From positions 1 to 11,938 of the forward strand of contig JAGSPR010000192.1 in NCBI GenBank assembly GCA_018262455.1: a DNA stretch of 11,938 bases. The letters are read 5' to 3'. Positions 6,933-11,938 of the stretch are shown here, piece after piece (position 1 is the first letter of the stretch; the number at the start of each line of letters is the position of its first letter). The notes beneath the pieces are model-generated. The model had not been told where the DNA came from. It was given only the letters and a program-made list of their open reading frames with translations, and searched no databases. This stretch comes from Deltaproteobacteria bacterium (GTDB lineage: Bacteria > Myxococcota > Polyangia > Haliangiales > Haliangiaceae). The translations under genes and the position numbers were made by a program.

Positions 6933-8059
6933 TGTGCCGACCGCTGGTCGCGAAACTCGCGACCGACCAAGCCGAGGGTGCCGAGTTGGCGTCGCACGCC
7001 TCGCATCGCGTCGCCTCGACCGACCTGCGCGAGGTGCCCGCCATCGAACCACGACACCTCGACGCCCCAGTGGTGGGCGAGCGCCTCGGCCTGGTCGGGC
7101 GGCGTGATCCGGTCGCCGCGTCCGCCGATCACGGCGAGTCGCTGGCTCGGCAGCCGGACGGGTCGGGTCAGCGGCGCGTGGACCGCGAACACGTCCGCGA
7201 GCAGGTCCTCGGTGATGCCGGCCTTCGCCGCGGCGCGGCGGACCGGGCTCGTCTCGCCGTGGCTCCACATCAGGCGCGCCATCGAGACCGCCGGGATCAT
7301 CGCGACGGCGAAGTCGATCCCGCCGGTGTCGTGCTCGGCGACGCCCGCGACGCTCGCCCACAACGCCGTGGTGTAGCCGCCGAGGCTCATGCCCATCGCC
7401 CCGACGGCCGAGGCGTTGCGGGACCGGAGGAACCGGGACAGCGCGCGCAGATCGTGGATTGCCTGGCCGAACCCCTCGTTCGTGCGCAGCGGGTTCGGGC
7501 TCGGGAACAGCGCTCCCGAGCGCGGGCCGAGCTGCCGCGTCGCCGGGGCGCGCTCGCCGTGGAACGGCAGGGTGAACGCGACCACGTCGTAGCCGTGACG
7601 AAGCCAGTACGGCACGAGGAACGTGCGCGCGGTGACCCAGTAGTTGCCACCGCCCCAGCCGTGCAGCAGCACGATCGTCGGACGCCCGGAGGAGCCATCG
7701 CGCACCGGCGACGTCCACCACCGCGCATACGCCGTGTGGTTCTCGGGGACCCGATCGTGGAGCTCGCGGGCGCGCGACAAGAAGGGCTCGTAATCCGACG
7801 CGTACGCCAGGTCGATGATCTGCGTCCCGAGTGGGCCATCGCCGACCGGCGTGAACCGGACGTCCGGGACCGCGGGGATCGGGAAGAACGCGCTCGGGGC
7901 CCCCAGCGTGTCGGCGCTGTACGCCGCGGCCAGCTCGATCATCCGGCTGCGGGCGTCCCCGGAATTGATGTGCGGCGTGCGCGGGGCCATCCGGCGCTCC
8001 ATCAAGCGAACGACACCTCGGTCGATCGCGGCACTCGCTCGGGTCAACACTCCACGCAC
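6929..8059 (-). CDS. Alpha/beta hydrolase
   Basis: This 376-residue serine hydrolase has a complete catalytic set. The oxyanion-hole segment is IVLLHGWGGG (129-138), the nucleophile elbow is GMSLGG with Ser225, the acid is probably Asp316 in GGRGDRITPP, and the base is His342 in FDGGH. An N-terminal extension of about 120 residues precedes the core, and the segment VVAFTLPFHGERAP after the first strands suggests relatives of the ABHD18/DUF2048 type, stated with low confidence. No signal peptide or membrane span is evident. The GTG at 8057-8059 is chosen because it gives the longest plausible frame; a second GTG three codons on is possible. Its stop overlaps the ATG of the methyltransferase/reductase gene (ATGA at 6929-6932), so the two are expressed together. 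Substrate unknown; an ester or thioester related to the pathway downstream is only a guess. Confidence 0.88.
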   Translation of the reverse strand: MRGVLTRASAAIDRGVVRLMERRMAPRTPHINSGDARSRMIELAAAYSADTLGAPSAFFPIPAVPDVRFTPVGDGPLGTQIIDLAYASDYEPFLSRARELHDRVPENHTAYARWWTSPVRDGSSGRPTIVLLHGWGGGNYWVTARTFLVPYWLRHGYDVVAFTLPFHGERAPATRQLGPRSGALFPSPNPLRTNEGFGQAIHDLRALSRFLRSRNASAVGAMGMSLGGYTTALWASVAGVAEHDTGGIDFAVAMIPAVSMARLMWSHGETSPVRRAAAKAGITEDLLADVFAVHAPLTRPVRLPSQRLAVIGGRGDRITPPDQAEALAHHWGVEVSWFDGGHLAQVGRGDAMRGVRRQLGTLGLVGREFRDQRSAQ

Positions 8060-8139
8060 CCAGCGACCGTACCACCCGACAGCGGAAGGCGGAAATACCG
8101 GCAGTTGAATGCGAATCGCGCTATCACGTCAGGATGTCG

Positions 8140-9309
8140 ATGCGGTCTGCCGCACCCCTCGTAGTCGTCGCTCTGGTGGCGATGACGCCCCCCGCGCTCG
8201 CCGACACGTTCGGCGGGTTCTCGGGGGTGGATCGTCCCTACCTGGTCAACCAGGATCGGATCTGCACCCCTCTCAAGGTGACCGGCGGCTCCGCGACCGG
8301 GGCTCCCGCCTGCGAGAAGGCTGGGGCCGACGTGGTTGCGAAGCTCTCGATCAAGGACCCGATCAGCCAGCGCGGGGCGAAGGCCGCGTTCGCCGCGACC
8401 GCCACCGGGCGAACCCTGACCGTCACCCGCAAGACGGGAGACAAGCTCCTGACGTGGGAGGCACCAGACTCGATCGTCAAGGTCATCGACGTCTACGCCA
8501 GCCAGTACGAGGATCGGATCGCGGTGGCGATCGCGGTGCGCCGGATGGGCAAGGAGACCACCGCCGTCGTCGCGTTCGATCTCGGCCAAGGCCAGACGGG
8601 GATCCACAAGGATCCGACGCCGGCCACGCAGCCTGGGCCGCCGGTCACTCAGCCTGGGCCGCCGGTACCGGTCGAGGCTCCGAAGGTCGCCAAGGCAGTG
8701 GCCGATGCCCGCAAGGCGCCCAAGACCAAGGTGATCGCTGCATGGAAGTCGGTGCTCGTCATCGATGCGACCCACACCGAGGCCATGTATCGGATCGCGG
8801 CCGCGCACGCGATCGGCAAGCAGGCCGCGGACGCGATCGGGCAGCTCGCGACGCTCTCGGCGTCCAGCAGGCCCGATGCGATCGAGTGGTTGATCGAGGC
8901 TCGGTTCGACCCCTCGTTTGCGGCGCTGCGCGCGGACCCGAAGTTTCGCGCCGCGGTCGGGCTCGATCGCAAGCCGACCACCGCGTACGAGCGCCTCATG
9001 GGGTTTGGGGGGCAGTGGGAGCAGACCGGCACGAGCTGCGACAAGCCCGAGGTTCGGCTCAACATCGCGCGCGACCGCACGTTCAAGCTGCGGGTCAAGA
9101 CCACGTGCTCCGGGCAGGTCTTCGACACTCCGTTCAAGGGCGCGTGGCGGGTCGATGCGTCCGGGATCATCCTGATGCTGCCCAACAAGGGCAAGGTCAC
9201 CGACGCAGACGAGGCGCCCTGCGTGTTCGAGCCGAGCGGAGACGAGGACGCCCTGCGCTGCCAGCTGGATAAAGACCTGGAATTCGTGGTGCTTCCCACT
9301 CGTCGGTAA
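8140..9309 (+). CDS. Secreted protein with Pro-rich linker, TPR-like part and Cys-containing C-terminal domain
   Basis: The start at 8140 is preferred because AGGA lies five bases upstream; the ATG at 8134 has AGG directly against it and would add only two residues. That gives 389 residues. Residues 1-21 are a signal peptide (MRSAAPLVVVALVAM, cleavage likely after ALA). The first domain, about 22-155, has two Cys and beta-type segments. A proline-rich linker (about 158-178) holds TQPGPPV twice. Residues about 180-275 are Ala-rich helices ending in FDPSFAALRADPKFRAAVG, a phrase often seen after TPR-type repeats. The last domain (about 288-389) begins GGQWEQTG and has four Cys (300, 323, 361, 374) in beta strands, which looks lipocalin-like and may be disulfide-bonded in the periplasm. 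I do not recognise the family. It is divergent from the hydrolase and 79 bases before the sigma factor gene. Confidence 0.8.
   Translation: MRSAAPLVVVALVAMTPPALADTFGGFSGVDRPYLVNQDRICTPLKVTGGSATGAPACEKAGADVVAKLSIKDPISQRGAKAAFAATATGRTLTVTRKTGDKLLTWEAPDSIVKVIDVYASQYEDRIAVAIAVRRMGKETTAVVAFDLGQGQTGIHKDPTPATQPGPPVTQPGPPVPVEAPKVAKAVADARKAPKTKVIAAWKSVLVIDATHTEAMYRIAAAHAIGKQAADAIGQLATLSASSRPDAIEWLIEARFDPSFAALRADPKFRAAVGLDRKPTTAYERLMGFGGQWEQTGTSCDKPEVRLNIARDRTFKLRVKTTCSGQVFDTPFKGAWRVDASGIILMLPNKGKVTDADEAPCVFEPSGDEDALRCQLDKDLEFVVLPTRR
8626..8667 (+). repeat. 21-base direct repeat (two copies) encoding the Pro-rich linker
   Basis: Two adjacent 21-base units share CAGCCTGGGCCGCCGGT (8629-8645 and 8650-8666) and differ only at a few flanking bases. 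In frame they encode TQPGPPV twice, so the linker was lengthened by a simple duplication. Confidence 0.8.
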
Positions 9310-9320
9310 GCGGGCTTACC
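9305..9320 (+). terminator. Perfect inverted repeat over the stop of the secreted-protein gene
   Basis: GGTAAGC and GCTTACC (7-base arms) flank a GG spacer, and the TAA stop at 9307-9309 is inside the left arm. As RNA it would fold with the terminal C-G pair open, giving a four-base loop. No T-run follows, so it is a weak candidate for intrinsic termination; as DNA the near-palindrome could be a dimer-binding operator. It is the first of three such structures before the sigma gene. Confidence 0.4.
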
Positions 9321-9323
9321 AAT

Positions 9324-9339
9324 GTCCGCGAGGCCGGAC
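9324..9339 (+). repeat. Inverted repeat, second of three before the sigma factor gene
   Basis: GTCCG (9324-9328) is perfectly complementary to CGGAC (9335-9339) around a six-base loop. A five-base stem alone would be unremarkable in GC-rich DNA; its interest comes from lying only three bases after the preceding inverted repeat and seven bases before the next. Confidence 0.45.
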
Positions 9340-9346
9340 TTATGAA

Positions 9347-9365
9347 CGCCGGGATAACCCCGGCG
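9347..9365 (+). repeat. Strong hairpin 23 bases upstream of the sigma factor ATG
   Basis: CGCCGGG (9347-9353) and CCCGGCG (9359-9365) form a perfect seven-pair, all-G/C stem around the loop ATAAC. It ends 23 bases before the ATG at 9389 and lacks a following T-run, so a 5'-leader structure or protein-binding site is at least as likely as a terminator. Confidence 0.5.
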
Positions 9366-9388
9366 ACTAACTCGCCAGCGCATTCGTT

Positions 9389-10030
9389 ATGCTCCAGCGA
9401 GTGAAGAGGGATAGCGGCACGGTCGCCGCGCTCGATCCGGCCGACGAGGTCGAGCTCATCGAGCGCTGCCGCGCCGACGATCGCCGCGCCCATGACGAGT
9501 TCTATCACCGGTTCCGCCGCCAGGTCGCGGGCAACCTGTTCCGCGTGCTCGGCGACCGGACCGACATCGATGATCTCGTGCAGGAGGTCTTCGTGATCGC
9601 GTTTCGCGGGCTACAGCGGTTCCGCGGCGACGCCCGGCTCTCGACGTGGATCTACCGGATCTGCGTCAATGTCGCACTCGGTCGGATCCGGACCCGCAAG
9701 CGCCGGCCGAACGCGATCGGCGTGGCCGATCTCGACAGCGCATCGATCGACCCGAGCCTCGAGGAGCGACCCGAGACGCCCGATCGCAGCCTCGAGCGTC
9801 GCCAGGATCAGGAGAGGGTCTACCGCGCCCTCGATACGCTCGCGCCGAAGAAGCGCATCGTGCTTTACCTGCATGAGATCGAGGGGCTGGACCTCAAGGA
9901 GATTGCCTACCTCGTCGACTCCAACCCGGTCACCGTGCGCACCCGGCTGTTCTATGCGCGGCGCGAGTTCTATCGGGTGATCGCGGGCGACGACGCGCAA
10001 CAGGCGGTAGCCGAGGAGGACGCCTCGTGA
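9389..10030 (+). CDS. ECF-type RNA polymerase sigma factor
   Basis: This 213-residue alternative sigma factor has only the two core regions typical of the extracytoplasmic-function class. Sigma region 2 (about 36-105) contains DDLVQEVFVIAFRGLQRFRG and LSTWIYRICVNVALGRIR, covering core-polymerase and -10 recognition. A polar linker (about 106-140) follows, then sigma region 4 (about 145-197), with LAPKKRIVLYLHEIEGLDLKE and a helix-turn-helix EIAYLVDSNPVTVRTRLFYAR for the -35 element. The ATG at 9389 has no clear ribosome site and an in-frame GTG at 9401 is a real alternative. Its stop overlaps the start of the downstream anti-sigma gene (GTGA at 10027-10030), so sigma factor and inhibitor are co-translated, as is typical of such pairs. 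The leader carries a cluster of inverted repeats. Target promoters cannot be deduced here. Confidence 0.95.
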   Translation: MLQRVKRDSGTVAALDPADEVELIERCRADDRRAHDEFYHRFRRQVAGNLFRVLGDRTDIDDLVQEVFVIAFRGLQRFRGDARLSTWIYRICVNVALGRIRTRKRRPNAIGVADLDSASIDPSLEERPETPDRSLERRQDQERVYRALDTLAPKKRIVLYLHEIEGLDLKEIAYLVDSNPVTVRTRLFYARREFYRVIAGDDAQQAVAEEDAS

Positions 10031-11475
10031 GCGCGCATGTGGCTCCGCATCGCTGGGCCGACGCGTACGCCGGCCGGCTCGACGAGTCCGAGCGCACCGA
10101 GATGGAAGGCCACGCCGCGACCTGCCGGACTTGCGCCCAGGCCCGCGAGCGGGTCATGCGTGCGAGCGATACGTTCCTTGCGATCCGCAACCTCGCTGCT
10201 CCGGAGGTCCCGTGGGACTCGGTGCGCGCGCGCGTGCACTGGTCGGTCTCGACCGAACGGCGCGCGAAGGTGCGGCCGCGACCGTCGTTGGGTTGGCTCG
10301 CGTTCGGGGTCACGGCAGCGGCGGCCATTGTCACGACCGTGGTGGCGGACCCGCCAATCACGCAGACGGCGCGCGCGCCGGCCTCTGCGTCTGCGCCGAC
10401 GTCGATCGTCCCGGCGGCGGCGCCCGCCGCGCTCGCGGGGCTCGTCAACCGCGTCACAGGTGAGGTGATGCTCGACGGCATCCGGCAGACCGATCTGTTC
10501 ACGCATCGGCTCGCCGCGGGCACGGTGATCGCGACGGGGGATGGCCAGCTCGATGTCCAGTTCGGCGACGCCAGCGCGTTCGGCCTCGGCCCGCGTTCGT
10601 CGCTCGAGCTTCGCCGGTTCGATGCCGAGGCGGTCGAGCTCGTCGTCCGCGGGACGATCGACGTCAAGGTCGCGCCGCGCACGACGGGGCAGAGATTTCT
10701 CGTCATCGCTGGTGACCGCACCATCGAGGTCCGTGGCACGCAGTTCCGCGTCCGCCACGAGGGCAACACGACCAGCGTCGCGTGTCGGCACGGCCTGGTC
10801 GCGGTGCGCGATCAACACGGTCAGCTCGAAGTCGGTGCGGCGCGCCACGTCGACATCGCGGCTGATCGTCAGGTCGCCGAGACCCACGTCGTTCCACTCT
10901 CGATCGACGAGGTCTCGGTGCTGGTCGCCGCGACGCCGATCACGCTTCCGGTGTGGGACGTCGACGCGCTTGTCCAAGGCTCGGCTCCGCTCGAGATCGC
11001 CACGTCTGGCCACCGCGAGATCCGGGTCGACGGCGTGGAGCTCGGAGCTGCGCCGATGCGCGTGCGGGTGATGCCGGGCCGGCATACGGTCGAGGCCGCC
11101 GACAGCGCCGGCCGCTACCGTCGAGCTGGATGGATCGACGTCGGGGCGCAGAACCCGGGCTCCCAGCCGGCGCGGCTCACCGTACTGCCCGAGCCGCCGC
11201 CGACCCGCGGGATCGACGAGCGCCGCCGTCAGCTACGCGGCGGCATCGACAAGGCACGGCTGGGCAACTGCGTGCGCTCGATCGCCAAGGCCGGCCTCGC
11301 TGGCACGTACGTCCAGATCGAGATCTCGGTCGACGAGAGCGGGGCGGTGGGATTCCTGAATGTGATCGATACCGACCTCGGCTCCACCACCGCTGGCTGC
11401 GTGCGCGATGTCCTCGCTGACTTCCGGTTCGGCACCGGCGCGGCCGCGACGTTTCGCGAGCGCGTCGAGCTCTAG
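10027..11475 (+). CDS. Transmembrane anti-sigma factor: ZAS motif, FecR-like domain, PEGA-like and AgmX/TonB-like C-terminal domain
   Basis: This 482-residue protein is the likely membrane inhibitor and sensor for the sigma factor encoded just upstream. The cytoplasmic N-terminus has the zinc anti-sigma motif H-x3-C-x2-C as HAATCRTC (His29, Cys33, Cys36). A single membrane span occupies about 87-107, followed by an Ala/Pro-rich stretch to about 137. A FecR-like beta domain covers about 138-270 (GLVNRVTGEVMLDG, LDVQFGDASAFGLGPRSS, IEVRGTQFRVRH, ACRHGLVAVRD). Residues about 318-375 look like a PEGA-type surface domain (HREIRVDGVELGAAPMRV). The last part, about 405-482, has Cys415 and Cys458 around AGTYVQIEISVDESGAVGFL, resembling the AgmX/TonB-like C-terminal domain of myxobacterial proteins. 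It begins at GTG within the sigma gene's stop. ZAS, span and FecR are clear; the two last domains are by-eye assignments. Confidence 0.9.
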   Translation: MSAHVAPHRWADAYAGRLDESERTEMEGHAATCRTCAQARERVMRASDTFLAIRNLAAPEVPWDSVRARVHWSVSTERRAKVRPRPSLGWLAFGVTAAAAIVTTVVADPPITQTARAPASASAPTSIVPAAAPAALAGLVNRVTGEVMLDGIRQTDLFTHRLAAGTVIATGDGQLDVQFGDASAFGLGPRSSLELRRFDAEAVELVVRGTIDVKVAPRTTGQRFLVIAGDRTIEVRGTQFRVRHEGNTTSVACRHGLVAVRDQHGQLEVGAARHVDIAADRQVAETHVVPLSIDEVSVLVAATPITLPVWDVDALVQGSAPLEIATSGHREIRVDGVELGAAPMRVRVMPGRHTVEAADSAGRYRRAGWIDVGAQNPGSQPARLTVLPEPPPTRGIDERRRQLRGGIDKARLGNCVRSIAKAGLAGTYVQIEISVDESGAVGFLNVIDTDLGSTTAGCVRDVLADFRFGTGAAATFRERVEL

Positions 11476-11502
11476 CCGCCGCTCTCGACCGTCTGTCGGC
11501 CG

Positions 11503-11517
11503 GCTGTCGATGACAGC
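11503..11517 (+). terminator. Possible hairpin terminator after the anti-sigma gene
   Basis: GCTGTC (11503-11508) and GACAGC (11512-11517) form a perfect six-pair stem with loop GAT, 27 bases after the anti-sigma stop. No T-run follows, so it is at best a weak intrinsic terminator. The rest of this roughly 125-base gap holds an 8-base direct repeat, GGGCCTGC at 11563 and 11584, and nothing else I can name. Confidence 0.35.
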
Positions 11518-11600
11518 GGAGCACGCACTCCCGTCACGTTGGGCGCCACCGCGACGAAGGACGGGCCTGCCAGCGGCCTCGGAGGGCCTGCGGGGTCAGC

Positions 11601-11840
11601 ATGGCGGTTGCTCCAGCTCGTGCCATGAAGCCCCTGAACAAGCTGGTCGTTCTCGGTTCCGTGGTGGCCGGCGCGGTGGCCGGCGCGATGTACCTCCAGC
11701 GCAGGCATCGCGCGGCCGCCGACGCGAACCAGGATCAGGATCTCGACGAGCTTCGGCCGGACGTCGAGGACATCAACGAAGTCGAGGACGTGTTGATCGT
11801 CTCGATGACCTCGAGCATCGACACCGACGCAGACTTCTGA
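11601..11840 (+). CDS. Small acidic protein with one N-terminal membrane span
   Basis: This 79-residue protein has a hydrophobic segment at about 14-31 (KLVVLGSVVAGAVAGAMYL), a basic patch QRRHR, and then a strongly acidic tail (NQDQDLDELRPDVEDINEVED) ending DTDADF. The arrangement suggests a single-span inner-membrane protein with a cytoplasmic or periplasmic acidic tail of about 40 residues. The ATG at 11601 gives the longest form; an ATG at 11625 (MKPLNKLVV) would give a more typical short signal-anchor. GGAGGG lies 14 bases before 11601, further than ideal. G/C-rich third positions and the clear hydrophobic-basic-acidic order support it as real. It follows the anti-sigma gene by 125 bases and could belong to the same regulon. 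Its stop is one base from the stop of the convergent barrel gene. No family recognised. Confidence 0.6.
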   Translation: MAVAPARAMKPLNKLVVLGSVVAGAVAGAMYLQRRHRAAADANQDQDLDELRPDVEDINEVEDVLIVSMTSSIDTDADF

Positions 11841-11841
11841 A

Positions 11842-11938
11842 TCAGAATCGGACGCCGACCGTGATGCGCGCCGAGCGGAACTCACCCGCGCTCAGATGCG
11901 ACGGCACGAACAACTTCACGTCGCCTTCGACCTGCAGG
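11842..11938 (-). CDS. C-terminal end of an outer-membrane beta-barrel protein (partial)
   Basis: Reading the minus strand from the right edge gives 31 codons ending at TGA (11844-11842). The visible peptide has alternating hydrophobic and polar residues in two strands, LQVEGDVKLFVPS and FRSARITVGVRF, and its last residue is Phe. A final amphipathic strand with terminal aromatic residue is the classic signal recognised by the BAM complex for outer-membrane barrel assembly, so this is probably the end of a porin-like or barrel protein whose body lies beyond the window. The frame is open over the whole visible length, with G/C-rich third positions. It converges on the small acidic protein gene with one base between stops. 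The exact barrel family cannot be told from this fragment. Confidence 0.65.
   Translation of the reverse strand, partial: LQVEGDVKLFVPSHLSAGEFRSARITVGVRF

Noticed and set aside
5643..7376. 577-residue plus-strand open frame opposite the methyltransferase/reductase and hydrolase genes
   Set aside because: It is a typical antisense shadow in high-GC DNA: Arg/Asp/His-rich, no recognisable domain, and fully opposite two genes with intact catalytic motifs.
6933..8075. Minus-strand frame of the methyltransferase/reductase stays open for about 1,140 more bases upstream, giving an apparent 1015-residue protein
   Set aside because: The extra part is Arg/Pro/Gly-rich with no domain signal and is out of frame with a convincing alpha/beta hydrolase on the same strand. 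The ATG at 6930-6932 overlaps that gene's stop and begins right before the homocysteine methyltransferase domain.
8060..8139. Possible riboswitch or promoter between the divergent hydrolase and secreted-protein genes
   Set aside because: The 80-base gap is too short for a SAM or cobalamin riboswitch plus promoters. A TTGAAT at 8105 has no matching -10 at a sensible distance.
6932..8164. 410-residue plus-strand open frame opposite the alpha/beta hydrolase
   Set aside because: Composition is Arg/Ala/Asp-rich without motifs, and it runs through the divergent intergenic region into the next gene's signal peptide codons out of frame.
9970..11085. 371-residue minus-strand open frame opposite the anti-sigma gene
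   Set aside because: Arg/Asp/His-rich shadow; the plus strand encodes a clear ZAS motif, membrane span and FecR-like domain.

Overview
The window looks like a chromosomal segment of a high-GC Gram-negative bacterium, most probably a myxobacterium-type deltaproteobacterium (Myxococcota; a Kofleriaceae/Nannocystaceae-like source is my guess). Reasons: G+C near 70% by eye with G/C-rich third codon positions, lipoprotein cytochromes c and an outer-membrane barrel end, a SPOR protein with a long charged linker, a globular pilin-like protein of a style common in deltaproteobacteria, and an ECF sigma/FecR-type anti-sigma pair. There are no transposases, integrases, CRISPR arrays, tRNA or rRNA genes. 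Coding density is very high: the longest gene-free stretch is about 125 bases.

Layout. (1) 1-1204, plus strand: the 3' end of an unrecognised gene, then a membrane-anchored SPOR-domain protein. (2) 4362-1230, minus strand: a likely four-gene operon of M19 membrane dipeptidase, diheme cytochrome c peroxidase/MauG-type lipoprotein (GTGA stop/start overlap with the dipeptidase), a small secreted pilin-like protein and a mono-heme cytochrome c lipoprotein. (3) about 4461-5027, plus strand: a small zinc-ribbon membrane protein, diverging from the dipeptidase and ending flush against the next minus-strand gene. (4) 8059-5028, minus strand: an alpha/beta hydrolase translationally coupled (ATGA) to a bifunctional homocysteine S-methyltransferase/methylenetetrahydrofolate reductase. 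(5) 8140-11475, plus strand: a secreted protein with a proline-rich linker, a TPR-like part and a cysteine-containing C-terminal domain; then an 80-base gap with three consecutive perfect inverted repeats; then an ECF sigma factor coupled (GTGA) to a long anti-sigma protein with a zinc-binding ZAS motif, one membrane span, a FecR-like domain, a PEGA-like stretch and an AgmX/TonB-like C-terminal domain. (6) 11601-11938: a small acidic membrane-anchored protein, converging on the last 31 codons of an outer-membrane beta-barrel gene that enters from the right on the minus strand.

How they may work together. The two heme lipoproteins of region 2 could form a periplasmic peroxide-detoxifying or oxidising relay. 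Region 4 supplies one-carbon and methionine metabolism. Region 5 is a cell-surface signalling module: the anti-sigma protein spans the inner membrane, holds the sigma factor through its cytoplasmic ZAS end and exposes a large periplasmic sensor. The most interesting items are the anti-sigma architecture, the hairpin cluster upstream of its sigma gene, and the peroxidase with His in place of the usual axial Met/Tyr.
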